The position numbers and the translations under genes are program-made. Shown one piece after another: positions 33,264-46,343 of a stretch of DNA of 64,000 bases. This stretch comes from Ophiodon elongatus (taxonomy: Eukaryota; Chordata; Actinopteri; Perciformes; Hexagrammidae). Position 1 is the stretch's first letter; the number at the start of each line of letters is the position of its first letter. Under the pieces are notes generated by a model. It saw only the letters and a list, made by a program, of their open reading frames with translations. It made no database searches and was not told the DNA's origin. The stretch lies in assembly GCA_016806645.1 (NCBI GenBank), contig JACSYO010002116.1:1042501-1106500 (forward strand), given 5' to 3'.

Positions 33264-36200
33264 ATTACAAAATACAAGATGGCTGAATGACACAATAGTC
33301 TCAAATTCCCTGTGCATAATAAGCTAATATAACTAGTGTCCATGAATCAACCTATATCAGATAGCATTTCGATTAAAGCTGGTGTTTGCTGCTGCTGGCC
33401 AGTAAACAGCAATAAGCAGCAGTAGATGTATTGAACAGAAAGGTTTAAGGATATTGCTGGCATTATTTTTATCTTTTATTATTGGGAACAAATCTGCTGA
33501 AGAGACCAGAATAAACAATAAATGCATCCTGCTAACAAGTACTGCCTGTGTATCCAAATCCTGTAGCTTATGTTCTGAGTCATAGACCTCCACTGTTGTC
33601 CAAAGCAATTAAAGAACTCTTAAGTAATTCTTGACAACATCAAATATTTCACGACTTAATATGCAGCAATCAAAGTTAAAGTTCCACTCAAAGACTAAAA
33701 AAACTCAGCTAATCTGCACCATCCAGACTGCGTGGGTGTGGTTTGATCAGATTTAATTAACAGTGATACAACAAAAACTAAACATCTTGCAACTGTCTTG
33801 ACATTTTGATTCAAATAATGCTAAATTCTGATTGGACAAAACCGACAGGGAGACTAATCAACCATTGACTATTCCAATAAAGGTTATTAAACAAGATTTA
33901 TGTGTCCTCAATTATGTTGACAAAAATAGAGAACCGCAGTGTTATTTTCTGCAATTCTAAAATAAACATAAAGTAAAAAGAATAATATAGAGCTACAGAT
34001 GGCTGGTAGATGCAGACAGTATCTTCTGTTGTGCAGTGAAGTTCAGTTTTATATCAAAGGCAGTCACAATACTACAGTTTTAGCCATGTCAGACATTAAT
34101 ATTACTCCAATAATGTTAAAACAAGCTCACTACACTATATACCGGATGTTTTGACAGCAACTGGGAGAAAAATCTGACTTTGGAACTGTTCAAACTCCAA
34201 GATAGACAGTCAGAATTAATTGATTTTAGTTTCAGCCCTATTGTGAAACAACTCTGTGACTAGAGATCAATCTCTGCAGAGTAGCTTCATATCAGGCAGA
34301 GGTCACTGAGCATGCTCAAAGACTTAGTGTACATTACATTGTTAGTTTGATGAGCTGTCATGTTTGTCACAATAAAAGGAACAGTATGGTACTTGTGTTA
34401 ATAGTTTTGTGATATGGCAAAAAATAAATCAACATCAGACTGGCTTCATTGTCAAACCTTGTTAATATGATTAATGATTTGTTGGTTTTAGTCTTTTTCA
34501 ATAGATTCAGTGACAAGAAAATAATAACATAATAATACAAACTCATTGTTTTTTTCCTGATGCAGTTATATGAGTTTCCAACATCTCACCACCTGTCTTA
34601 TACTAGCTCTTAAGAGAGAGATACAGAGGTAAAGTCAATTAAATGCATAAATGTGAGACCATACTGCCCCTGCTCAAGTGTTTACATGCCAAAAAATAGC
34701 ATGTGTCCAAATGCAACATAGGGTCATTTGAGTAAAACAAAATCATAAATATAATGACTCTCATGTAGTTTATCTTTACATATACATCCCGCTATCTCCT
34801 CCACTAGTTCACAATAAAATGAGTTCAGGTTCATCTCACAACAAAATATCCCATCTGTTTCTTAATTAGCTACATTGTCAGGGAAGAAGACTGCAAGCAA
34901 GTAAACATGGCTGTAACAATGCTATTATTTCTAAAGGCTTTGCAAATGTTTTCTGAAAGAGAAACAGTCAACAACAATTATCCGACCTTTAAAAACACAC
35001 AGTGTGTTTTGGTGACTAACACTGAACGCAAACAAACTATGTTTACAAGACAACTCCACAGACACCTTTAAGTGAAACTAGATACCTCAACAGTCAGCAT
35101 CAATGCATTTAAATACCATCAGGACCAAGACTAGAGTGTCTTCTGCCTGGCAGTATGGTGGCTGTAAAAAGCTTTAGCTGCATGATCAATACAAGGTACC
35201 ACTACCTTTCACTCTATATATTATTGGGACTATGAACTATAGGAAAAAGCTTATCACTCGCTCAGACTGTGGAATTGTTAATTAACTGTAGCGGCGTTAT
35301 GATAATATCTTATCCTTCTTGTGGTAGGTCAGTACTGCAGGGGACTCTGATGCCTCGTCCTCTCTACAACACGCAGCCCTCAATAATCTGTACATGGCTT
35401 ATAATAGGATTAATTAGGATGAGATAATGATTTTGTTGTGAAGCCAAAACAATGCCCTCCGAGCTCGATAGGGTCAATAAGCAATGACCTGTGATTACCT
35501 CAACAACAGACACTGCTTTTGATAACTGGAGGTCTCTTGTTTCTGTGGGAGTGTTTTGCTTTGGTATTTTCGTTCTTTTTGAACCAACTCTGTTGTCTTT
35601 CAGCTCGGGTGAATCCCAACACTATAGTATATCCATCCCTTATAATATCCTCATTAAATCATTTATGTCACATGTGTTTTTTTCCAGACAGCATCAGGGG
35701 AAGAACTCTCTCGTTCAGCCGCGTACCATCCACCTTATTCAACCCTTAGGTCAAAATGAATGTGGCACATTCATTTTTCTCTCTTCATTTTGCTGGAAAA
35801 CAGATTGATATTTATTATGAGGCCCAATATATGCAAAGTTGCATGGCTCCTACCTGAGCAGAGCAGTATTAGCTGTGCGATAAACAACTCCTCACTATTT
35901 GATAAATAATCCAAGAGAAACACAGACAGACCTATGAAAGTTTTATGCCCTGTGCCGCAGAGGCTCTCTGACTCTCTCACTGAATACCAGACATAACTCA
36001 GGGAGCAGGCTGAATCCCAATATTTCTCTATTTCTTACCATCTGTTTTCTCCCTCACTATGTCGGTCTCTTCAAATATGGCTAAAATTCCTCCTTCTCTC
36101 TTGCTAGTTTTGTGTTGAATGTTTTTATTCAGAGATTCTTTGCATGCTTTGAAAAGAGGTGCTCTGCTCGCCAACAGGTTGTTGTGCATCCACACTGTAT

Positions 36201-37214
36201 GAGTCTCGATACACTTCTTCTTCCCCTGAAGCCTGCCAGTTTATGAAGATTCTATTTCTAAAGCACATGTCTCAAGTGCAGAGAAAGCAGTAAAGTTAAT
36301 TGTCCAAACATTGTGTGTGTATGTGTTTTTTTCTGTTTGAAGGATATCTAATAAGCACCACCAATAAGCAACAGATTGTTACTCATTTGGGGATTTTTTT
36401 TGGAGCGTCAATTTGCGTGACCATCTGGTAAAAGAAAAGAAACAGAACTCTGAGATCCATCAATTTGCTGTTCTAATATTATTCATCATACACATTATTT
36501 CATTAACTTACTGGACTGTAAAAATCTGTAAATCTTATTCTCTTGTCACTATGAGCCAGTTACAGTTCCTTATACTTCAGATTATGAGTATTGAAAATAA
36601 GAAGTGAAACCATCAATACACAGTTTGTTACATTTTAATGTGTATTGATAATTGTCATGGATACTGAAAAACTTTGCTCCCTTTGATTTGGCGCTCTCTG
36701 AGGTGAGTTTAAATCACATGACTATTGAGGGGTTATTTTTAGTCACATTAGTGGCACAGTTGAAGGAAGTAGGCGCTTTGTTAATTTTGAACAGGGGGGA
36801 TGGTTTTGTCTTGTTGGTGTATACTTCAAAGTTACAATATGTAACTTTAACATTACAAATTGCAGTGTGTACAACTAACAATATTTTGTTTTGGCTTATC
36901 TATGCTCGTCATAGTCCAGGAAAAACAAAAAGCTGAAATCACAGATGAACGATGGCACTGCACTGTGGACATTTAGAGTACCCAGAAGGAAAATGTTCTG
37001 TGTGTATTCATTTTAACCCCCAATGACTCATAAATGGCGTGTTTTCAAGACTGATTGGGTGCGTCTTCATTTGGCCTGTCACATGTCATCATTGGATTTG
37101 ACTTTAAATTAATTCTAAAATGTTTGAAGATATTTTCAGCATCCTTTACACTCTTTGTTGAATTTCTATGGAGCATTTCAACAACTAACACAACCCGTCA
37201 TTGAGGTTGGCGGG

Positions 37215-37517
37215 GAAGTGGGTGACTGTGGCTCAGTGGTAGAGCAGGTCGTCCTTCAATCAGAGGATAGGCAGTTTGATCCCCGGCTCCATGTCGATGT
37301 GTCCTTGGGCAAGACACTTAACCCTAAATTGCTCACGTAGCTGTGCCTACGGTGTATGAACGTTAGTTACTCCTGATGGGAAGGTGGCACCTTAAATGGT
37401 AGCCACTGACATCAGTGTATGAATGGGTGTGAATGGGTTAATGGTGAAAAGTAGTGTTAAAGAGCTTTGAGTGGTCGGAAGACTAGAAAAGTGCTATACA
37501 AGTACAGACCATTTACC
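37215..37517 (+). mobile_element. tRNA-derived SINE-like element, copy 2
   Basis: The head gtggctcagtggtagagcag matches a tRNA 5' half with A box, and gcagtttgatccccggctcc resembles a B box with one change. The tRNA-unrelated body shares its order of blocks with copy 1 and ends acaagtacagaccatttacc. It is transcriptionally non-coding and inserted in the intergenic region downstream of grid1. Confidence 0.7.
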
Positions 37518-38159
37518 ATTGTAAAAGAACGTCCCCTGTCAATCACCCAGAGGTAGCCCACTATTATCTCGCCAAAATATGCCTCAAAGTTTGTTTGTAA
37601 TTTCTTTAGCAGAGTATTCTTCCAAACTACAACAGTAAACCTTAGATGAATATTAAATATAATTTCAGCTTGTTAAGATCCTCCTCCCAGCACAGACATG
37701 ACGTTCCAGCCCTCTTTAACAGGCAGTCTGGGTGAGTTTATTCCGTCTTTTGGGACAGTGAAAGGCAGCCTGGAGTCTGGGGCCTTTACATGCCCTGGCT
37801 AGCTCAGCTTCAGACAACATGCATTTCAAAATAAGCTCAGCCAGATATGTGCTACATTGCTGATTTACAGCGGTAACATTATCCATTCGACTGAAAAAGG
37901 CTATTAAACCTACTAAGTTTCTTAATTAAAACAAAAGTACAAGCTATTAAAGCAAGTATCTGCTAGCCCGTGTTGAGAAATAGCATCCTTGCTACAAAGA
38001 ATGTATTGCTCGAGACGCAGAACAAAGAGGCCGAGCCCCACTGAGGAATCCGCTAAGAAACAAGCCAAATGGCAGTTCGAAGTTTACGTAAAAAAGTATG
38101 TACTTTAAGATGAAAACAATTACACATTAAATACATGATATTAAATAAGAAAAATGTCC

Positions 38160-38470
38160 CATGGAACAGGATCACGCCGCAGGCCCTCGTCTCCCTCGTC
38201 CTGCCGCGTGACCCCCAATGACTTCCGGTTCGCGCCGACGTCTGGCACAGTGATCCGCGCTCCCGTCCGCGCGCTCCAGAAGTCCGGTCATATCCATCTG
38301 CCCATCCTTTTATATCCCTAAGAAGTCCTGTCGTCTGTCTCCGCGTTGCGGCGGGGCCCTTCCACCGCCCCGTGTCGTCATCGTTTTAGTATGTCCTCCT
38401 GTTGCCCGTTCTGCGTCAGGTTTCAAAGGATCTCCCCCGATCGCGCAATACATTGTATCTAACTGCCGTG
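38160..38470. other. GC-rich, CpG-rich island
   Basis: A sharply bounded block rich in CpG (for example ttccggttcgcgccgacgtc and cgcgctcccgtccgcgcgct) sits in AT-rich DNA. On the minus strand it contains TATAAAA (38308-38314). It could be a promoter-type CpG island of an unrecognised transcript or part of a solo LTR. No exon or LTR ends were established. Confidence 0.4.
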
Positions 38471-38474
38471 GCAT

Positions 38475-38702
38475 AATTTACACACGGTAACCATAATACG
38501 ATTTAAGCATACGGTAGTTTTAACACATGGTAATTATGAAATAGTTTGAACATACGGTAATTATGAAATAGTCTAAACATACTGATTATGAAATAGTCTA
38601 AACAAACTGATTATGAACTAGTCTAAACATACTGATTATGAAATAGTTACAAAATACCAATTATGAAAAAGTTACAAAATATGAATTATGAAAAAGTTAC
38701 AA
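38475..38702. repeat. Minisatellite of about 25-bp units
   Basis: About nine degenerate units of the form attatgaaatagtctaaacatactg follow the CpG-rich island directly. Unit sequence drifts from taattatgaaatagt to gaattatgaaaaagttacaa along the array. Confidence 0.7.
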
Positions 38703-39524
38703 AATAAAAGCATGAGACAGTTGCTTTAGGAGTTTTCTTCATTTAGCCTTAACACCCGTACAGAGTACAGAATTACAACAAAAGTTGTAACAAAAAACAT
38801 CATGTCTTATATATAAAGATCATAAAACAGGATAATGAAATAAAATGAAGAGGAGTACAGGTGTACCATAACTACAGTATAATCTCTGAATCATCGCACA
38901 TGATTAGAAGGACAACAGAGTGTTGGAATATGTGTATTTCAACACTAGGATTCCTATATAATGGAGATACACCTACTTTTATCCTTTTCTAGCAACTACT
39001 GCATTCATCACTTTTTAGAAGAGCAAACTTATTTTTGTGTTGTGACAATAGCAGCATCTATCTATTGTTATACATTCGCAAATCAAGGACCATTTTCAAC
39101 AATTTAAATGTGTCTTTCTTAATGTGACATTTGTGTTGATAGTGGTAAAGATCTTCTCAATTTGCTTCTATTTTTGTCATTTGCGGTGCGTTGAGCTCTT
39201 TCACCCAAAGTAGTTATCAAAACAGAACATACTGAACAGGTTTAACTTTTTGGTGGACAAAAAGAGTTGAAGATATCAACTTTTTGGAAAATGGCAAAAC
39301 TCTGCTGCTGGAGAAAATTGCAAAAACTGTCTGTATTTACTCTTGAAGTCTATTTTAAGACAGCTCTGCCAGACAAAATGGGATTCTCTTGTACAACAAT
39401 TGCAGACCTTTATCTAAAAATATCTGGCCACATATCTGGTTAATTAAATTTCACATTTCTGAAAAGCATCCAGTCGTAAATATACACAAACAAAAAGTGT
39501 AACCATAAACCTACTAGTGAGTGA

Positions 39525-39640
39525 ATTCTGTTTGATGGATTGCCATTACATTTGGTACAGACATTCAAGTCCCCGATAATAAAACTAATAATATCTCTGA
39601 TCTCTTAACTTTCTATCCAATGCCCTAATCAGATAAAAAA
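39525..39640 (-). repeat. Dispersed teleost repeat, copy 2 (fragment)
   Basis: On the minus strand it reads ggggacttgaatgtctgtac followed by caaatgtaatggcaatccat, matching part of copy 1 at 32330-32530. It lies 85 bases from the start of the LINE fragment. Confidence 0.5.
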
Positions 39641-39724
39641 TGTAATTCGTCCAAAACCAAAATACCAAATACCTTCGGAACTAATGGGATTCCCATCCAC
39701 TTCAGCTGTATTTTGTTCGTCTAT

Positions 39725-40830
39725 CCCATCCATTAACTTCCACTTATCTAGGGTTGAGTTTGTTGGGGCAGCAGGTTTAGCAGTGTATTCCATTTCCCCA
39801 GGAACATTTTCCAGCTCTCCCTTGGGAACCGCGCAGCTATATAATGTCTATCTGAGTCTACCCTTGGTCCTATTACCAGTTGTAAGTGCCCGGAAAGCCT
39901 CTAAAGGAATGCATCCTGGAGGCATCCTGATAAGAAGCCGAACCACTTCAGCTGGCCCTTTTGACACGAAGGAGCAGCGGTTCTACTCCAAGCTCCCTCC
40001 AGATGTCTGAGCTCCCTCCAGATGTCTGAGCTCCTCACCCTATGTAAGTAAGCTCATTTCAAAGGCTTGTATCTGCGATTACGTTCTTTTTGTCACAACC
40101 CAAAGCTCACGACCATAAGTGAGGGTCCAGCTCAGCTCTCTCTTCACCACAATGGGTCCAGCTCAGCTCTCTCTTCACCACAATGGTCCGGTACAACGTC
40201 CGCATTGCTGCTGACGCCAAACCACCTGTCCATTTCATGCTCTATTTTACCCTCACTAGTGAACAAGACCTCGAGACACTTGAATTCCCTCGCTTGTGGT
40301 GGTGACTCCCTCCCAACCTGGAAAACGCAATCTACCCTTTTCTGGCAGAAAACTATGGCCTTAGATTTGGAGGTACTCACTCTCAACTTAACGACAATAG
40401 TTCATCCTGGAGGACACGGTCTGATGAGCCAGACCACATCATCTGCAAAGAGCAGAGATGTAATTCTGAGTTTCCCAAACCGGACACTCTCCTTCCTCTG
40501 GTTGTGATTTTCATGGACAGGATCTGAAGACACAAACAGTATCAGTGACAAGAGACAACCCAGGTGGAATCTAACACCCACTGGAAACGTATTAGACTTT
40601 GCGCCGAGTATATGGACACAGCTCTCACTTTGGTTATACAAGGACCGGATGGCTCATAGCAATCACCCCAGTACCCAATATTCCAGCATTACTCCCCCAC
40701 AGGACACCCGAGGGACATGGGATTTTGCCCCAACAGTCTACATGTGTTTTGTGAACTTGGACAAGGCTTGAGAGCATGACCCTTTGAGTCCTGCGCGGCC
40801 AGGACGGAATAAGCACTGCTCCTCCTGGAT
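39725..40830 (-). mobile_element. Degenerate LINE fragment with reverse transcriptase core
   Basis: The lower part (39725-40050) is homologous to 4195-4520, the 3' end of the first LINE, including the segment gacacgaaggagcagcggtt. The upper part keeps the reverse transcriptase region that copy lost. On the minus strand it reads YNQSESCVHILGAKSNTFPV, then LLFADDVVWLI with the catalytic ADD of the YxDD-type box, then STSKSKAIVFCQKRVDCVFQ and EFKCLEVLFTSEGKIEHEMD. Frameshifts and stops break it repeatedly. It contains two short tandem duplications (around 40003-40033 and 40107-40185). The 5' end is truncated near 40830. Confidence 0.75.
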
Positions 40831-41658
40831 CTCAGGTTTGACTATCAGTTGGAGCTGAACGCACTGGGCACAGAGTAAACAGCCTCAGACATCCACAGCT
40901 CAAAGTAGAAAAAGATGCAACCACCGACCAGATTTCAGAGCACCAGTGAACATTTTGCACTTGTCCGATTCATTTCCAGTCTGACTTTATTTTTTCTGAG
41001 GCATTTTTCTCATGGGAGAGTTGGGTGAGGAATCATTCAAATCACTGCATTAGTACCAAAAGAAGGCCCCTGGAATCTAAAACATCGAATCCAATGAGAT
41101 TTGTCTTAAAAAAGGTTGTAATGACAATAGAATGTTGAGTTTTTAATTGCTGAGTGCAGTGGTTGATGATGTCTCTGTCTGTTTAGAGGTGAAATTGAAT
41201 GTATGAGGAGACATTTGTCAAACTGTGAGTCATCTAATATTAACTTATGTTCCTGCCAAAGATATTCACAATGTAGGAATCCAGTGCATTCGCCTTCCTG
41301 CTTTTACACGACGGTACATCTGCTTACTTGTCATGAATATTCATCACATTAAGTACATTTACACACATTTACATAATCAGGTTATTGTCAGATTTCTGCA
41401 GTAAATCGGTTTCTTAAAACGCCTTGTAAATGTGAAAATGTAAATACATCCTGCTTAACAAAGCTAGTTTTCAGCTGGAGAACCCAGATTTCTTGTAGCG
41501 AAGTCTTGAATGACAGACATTGGGAAAGGATTGCTCTGGCAGCAGCAGGAAACATGAAGGAAATATTATTACAAGCTTCTATTCATTTCTATGAGACCAT
41601 TCTATTGTTGTTGATGCAGCAGTAGTCTTGCATAGCCAGACCAATCTCCAAAGAGAGA

Positions 41659-42283
41659 AGAGCCCAATATGATCGATCCACCAGAATCCTGATACATTCA
41701 TTCACTGCCCAACAATGCTGTAAACAGAGAGAGGAATATATCTGAAACACTTGGTAACCACATATATAGTCCCTGCAAACAATTTTCTCTTTTTAGAAGA
41801 ATATGGATATCGTAGCTTTTTTGGCTAACATCACTTCACAACGGAAATTAAATTAACTGAATTTAAAGCTACACGGCAAAGACAATTCAGTTAAATAATT
41901 TACTTCATTTTAAGATTGCAAATTTATTTATAAGCTTTGTTATGTGTTGTATTTTTAAATGCAGCCCTTATTTTACTTGAAATGAGAGAAGAACATGTAT
42001 TTATTATTAGAGGATGTATTATTCATAATTCCTCCAGTCCAATTTGAAAACTGATAATAAATATAGAGAAATTATTCAACTGAACTTTCCTTATTTAATT
42101 TGACAGTCAGCTGTTGACTACATACATAGGTTGAAACAACTGCTAGGCTGCTTCAATATATATATATATATGGCAGTAAATATTAGCGCCAATTAGACAT
42201 TATTGTGATATTCCGGACCTTTGCATGAGGAAATTCTCTCTAACTGGACCTACATTCCTTTTAATTGACTACCCTAGCTATAG
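41659..42283 (+). repeat. Long dispersed repeat, copy 1 of a pair
   Basis: About 620 bases collinear with 45256-45862. The start agagcccaatatgatcgatc is shared exactly, then caattttctctttttagaag, gcagcccttattttacttga, ttcattattagaggatgtatt-like and gcatgaggaaattctctc blocks follow in the same order. A short TA run is present only in this copy. There is no coding capacity that I can see. Confidence 0.65.
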
Positions 42284-43476
42284 GGGGAAAAAACACTCTG
42301 GCTTGTTTGCATTTCTGAAGGGGAGGAGAATGTTGCGTGAAATACGCGGCCAGTGGCAGGATTATACCCACGGTATACATCTGGTGAGTGGGACTAAGGC
42401 AGCAGGAGCGTTGACGTAAAGGGCTCAGAAAAAGTAAACAAGTAAAAAATAGTGTCAACGTTTTGGGGGGAAATTTTAGCCTTCACAGAAAGCATGAGGT
42501 GAGATAGCGTCCAGAATAGGTTCCAAAACTGGTATCAAACCCAGGAAGTTGTGATGTGTTCTATGGCTTACAAGGACACCAAGGTATTTCTACTGTTCAC
42601 CTCACACCGATACATAAAACAATTTCTGCCATGATAACTTTCCAGACTTGTAAAATCCCGTCTCATAATAGAACAAACTACTGTCCGCTGCTTTGCAGTC
42701 TATTAAGCCTTCAAGCTGACAAATCTATTGCTCGAAACAACTTAAGTCCAATGCAGCTAAAAAAAACGTGAGCATTGTATGGGGAGAATTTAGTGTGCTC
42801 TCATCTAGGAGGCACAAAAAACTGCTCCAGTTTTTTTCTGAGTGCTGATCATCTACTCAACTTGCAACTTCATCTGTGGAGAATCAGTGTAAAACAAATA
42901 TGAGGTTCTACACTAGTTTTCCAAAAGTATAGGGCCAACCAGGACTTGACAGGGCCAGGGACAATTCCAAATATTTATTCCATGAAGTCAGAAGCCATAT
43001 TTGTCTGTTAGAGACTGTATCCCATCTGACGAAATTGTGTTTGGGAGATAGAAGTTCTAGAAATAATTGGTACACTGTGGGAAGCGCTGTTAGGCCTTGT
43101 AGTGCAAACAGCAGAACGCAGACGGCACATGAGTAATGGAGTTAGGCAGACGGCCGCGGAGCTGGAATATTAATCTCAAAAGTGTGGCAGATGTGGTCAC
43201 TCCGTGAGAAGGACAGAACAGAAATGCATTTCCGGAGGTGAGTCAAATGACAAAACACAGAGATACAGACACACCCTCTCCCTGTAAAAACAGGCAAAGA
43301 GATATGTAATCACACACACGCACGCACACTTACACTCATAAAATAGACACCACAACGTTCACATGATGTCCTTCATTGTTACTGTCCCAAGTTCAAGTTG
43401 TCTGCATTTCAAGTTCATGCTGACAGTTTGGGTGAGTCAGCCTGTCCACTACAAAGCCGTCAAGGGTTTCAGAGTG

Positions 43477-43519
<43 letters not shown>

Positions 43520-44254
43520 ATGTTGTAGCAGGGTGGAGGACGTGGGTGGAGGGTGTTGTGCCTCAATCCCGAGTGCCATCAGTTCCATAGTGTCATGCAA
43601 GTTGTGCCAGCAGGGCAGAACTAAACTGCTGCAAGCTTCACTAGCTGCTTTGCCAGTTGAATTCAAAAGTGGATTTAAGGTGAATTACGCGTGTCAAACT
43701 GGGATTAACATCACAAAGTCAGTTTGCTTATTTAAATGGCTGCTAAATAATTAAAACGCAGGTCTGCTTTTAATGTTCTGTGTTCACAGGTTGGACACAG
43801 GGCACTGTGTGAGGTCTATTCCACTCACTTTTCTCTATTAAAGAAAATTATATAAATTGGCATTCTGCCATCCGCACACAGTTAATTGTTTATTGATGTA
43901 TTATCTGATGACATTTAGAATTCCTTATTTGTATAAAAGCCAGAACAAAATGTACCTTTCTATAACAAGGATGTTTCCATAAACAAACTGGCTTTGGTCT
44001 GTAAAGTAAAACCTCCAAGTGTGATCACCCAAAGCCAAGAACACACTTGTTTATGCTCTATCAAGAATGTTTCAGGTGTCCTCCTTTGAAAAACATGTTT
44101 GTGAAATATTTGATTCTTGAAGCTCTCCCCTGTGGTGTTTTCATGTAAACAAACATATATGTTTACATGCAGTATTTCTGAGCAAAACACAATTTAAATG
44201 TGAACTGGAGATGTTGAATGTGTGTTCAAACTAATGTTGGCATGTTACTACTAC
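42284..44254. other. Intergenic, no gene seen
   Basis: Two simple-repeat tracts only. No exon-like or repeat-family sequence was recognised. Confidence 0.6.
43475..43520. repeat. (TGCG)n microsatellite
   Basis: About 11 units of tgcg. A CACG-type tract lies 150 bases upstream (43312-43330). Confidence 0.95.
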
Positions 44255-44400
44255 CAGGCAGTGTTGGGCAAGTTACTCAGTAAGTGTAATAAGTAAAATT
44301 TTACTTATTACTCCTTTAAAAGTGATATTACTTTTATTATGACTTGGTATCAAAAGTAACTAGTTACGTTACTCGTTATATTACTATATTACATTAGATC
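44255..44400 (+). mobile_element. hAT-type transposon terminus
   Basis: The sequence cagtgttgggcaagttactc, followed by AT-rich subterminal repeats of the kind agtaactagttacgttactc, is typical of the end of a large fish hAT family. It includes a perfect 24-bp palindrome (44287-44310). I did not find the matching opposite terminus downstream. Confidence 0.55.
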
Positions 44401-45020
44401 CTACTCTCGGTTTGCACCTGCAAGTAGAGTACGACATCTCACTATATAACAAGGAATCTGTCTCTTTCTGTCCGTCCGTCACATTGAATATTAACAAACT
44501 TTGAGTAAACAAGTGACCAGCACTCTGTGCAGCAGTGGGGGCAGAGCTTCAGCGCTCTGCGGACTGAGTCGAGCATGTCATCTGCAGCAGGTCGTTCACT
44601 TTTTCTGCTGGATGAAAATAGTAACTTTATATAACCGACCTCTTCTTCATTTCACTGGAGTCAATGAGCCCTTCTGGTGGTCAGAAACACCACAGGGAAA
44701 CTTTAATAATAAAATATTTATGAATTATACAGGCAGGAGTTAGTTAAGTACTTAGAAGAGGTAAATATGGCTCCCAGTAACTTCACTGACTACTGTGATT
44801 TGTGATCTGTGTTTCTACCTTGTTTGACCACATTCTTAAAATGCCATTATCAATTTGAAGACATAATCATTCACCGTTTCATGACATGCCATAAACCAGG
44901 GGTCGCTACTCAGCCAATCAAATATGTGTTTTCCGATAAGCATCACCCTCAACTTGAGTGAGATATACACACACGGGGGAGACGGGGCGAGAGACTGAAC
45001 AGTCGGAGAGGTTATTTCAC

Positions 45021-45208
45021 ATGGCGAGCTCCAAAAAGAGAAAATTGGACAGCAAGACCAGAACTTTTACCAAGAATGGACATATATATTCATACTTCCC
45101 TTGGGCAGTTCAAAACCAATATGTCTTACATGTTCAGAAACTGTGGCAATTATTCAAAGCGGCAATGTGAAGCGCCACTACAAGACAAAGCACAAATCGT
45201 TTGAGTAA
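45021..45208 (+). pseudogene. Broken hAT transposase N-terminus with BED zinc finger
   Basis: ATG at 45021 opens MASSKKRKLDSKTRTF. The frame then shifts, and a second frame reads QEWTYIFILPLGSSKPICLT and continues through a finger of CLTC...RHYKTKH type to KSFE, then TAA at 45206. CxxC followed by HxxxxH fits a BED-type finger of the hAT transposases that gave rise to ZBED-like proteins. The catalytic region is absent. It is a fossil with one frameshift and an early stop. Confidence 0.65.
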
Positions 45209-45255
45209 ACGTACCTATTCAAATCCGAAACGAAGGCACAGAAAAAAACAATCTC

Positions 45256-45862
45256 AGAGCCCAATATGATCGATCCACCAGAATCCTAACACATTTTATC
45301 AATGCCCAACAATTATGTAAACAAAGAGGGGAATAGAGCCACAGATATAGTCCTTGCACACAATTTTCTCTTTTTAGAAGATGAGCAGAATATGGATATT
45401 GTAGCTTTTTTGTGATGACATCACTTCACACCTGAATGAACTTAATTTAAAGCTGCAGGACAATTCAGTTAACTTATTTTTTGAAAATGAAGTACTATAT
45501 TTTAAGTTGCACATTTTTCAAAAGCTTTCTATTATGTATTATATTTTTAAATGCAGCCCATATTTTACTTGAAATGAGAGAACATATATTCATTATTAGA
45601 GGATGTATTATTTATAATTAATCCAGTCCAATTTGAAAACTAATAATACATATAGAGATATTATTCAATTTAACTTTCTTTATTTGATTTGAAAGTCAAT
45701 TATTGACTACATACATAAATTGATAAAACTTCAATAGCTACTTCAATATATATGACCCTGAATATTAGTGCAAATTAGACATCGTGATGTTCTGGACCTT
45801 TGCATGAGGAAATTCTCTCGAAATAGATCTAAATGAATTTTTATTGAATACCCCTGCCATAG
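45256..45862 (+). repeat. Long dispersed repeat, copy 2 of a pair
   Basis: Same orientation and block order as 41659-42283. It lies 48 bases after the broken hAT transposase fragment, so it may be the body of a hAT-type element or an independent insertion. Confidence 0.65.
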
Positions 45863-46287
45863 ACTAAACAAATCAAATCATTCTTTAAAATATTCCTAAA
45901 ATTATTCAATGATAAAAATAATAATTAATTGCAGCCCTATTGTGTGTAATAATGACGAATTGAATGATGACTACGTTTTTTTACTCTAAATTATTGGATT
46001 ATTTGAGATATTCACTTATATTCTTTGAATATTCTAAACTATTATTACAACTATTTTAAGGCACACTATTTTAAATCTGATTGTTGACTCCTGACAGCTT
46101 AAACCTGACATTTTAAATTATCTCCTGCTCGGCATAAAAAATATGATTTGGCATGGCATTTTGCTCCACTCAATGAATTCATTAATTAAGTAATTGCACA
46201 CAGTTCATAAAAAGCCTGCAGAGAGTTCTGTCACAGCACACTGAAGAGGGCAACCTGCCAAATGTCTGTGCTTTGGCCCCCCCTGTG

Positions 46288-46343
<56 letters not shown>

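Larger units (their letters stand above)
28200..37214. other. Intergenic region downstream of grid1
   Basis: No gene is supported. It contains a MITE half-copy, a dispersed repeat (32330-32530) and an ATT microsatellite (33216-33263). A 171-codon minus-strand open frame at 29734-30249 is discussed under findings but not called as a gene. Confidence 0.6.

Noticed and set aside
36652..36936. A phrase NFAPFDLAL resembling the APFDLAVW segment before M1 of the receptor
   Set aside because: Only a few residues match, without the surrounding S1 or M1 sequence. It is a chance match rather than a duplicated exon.
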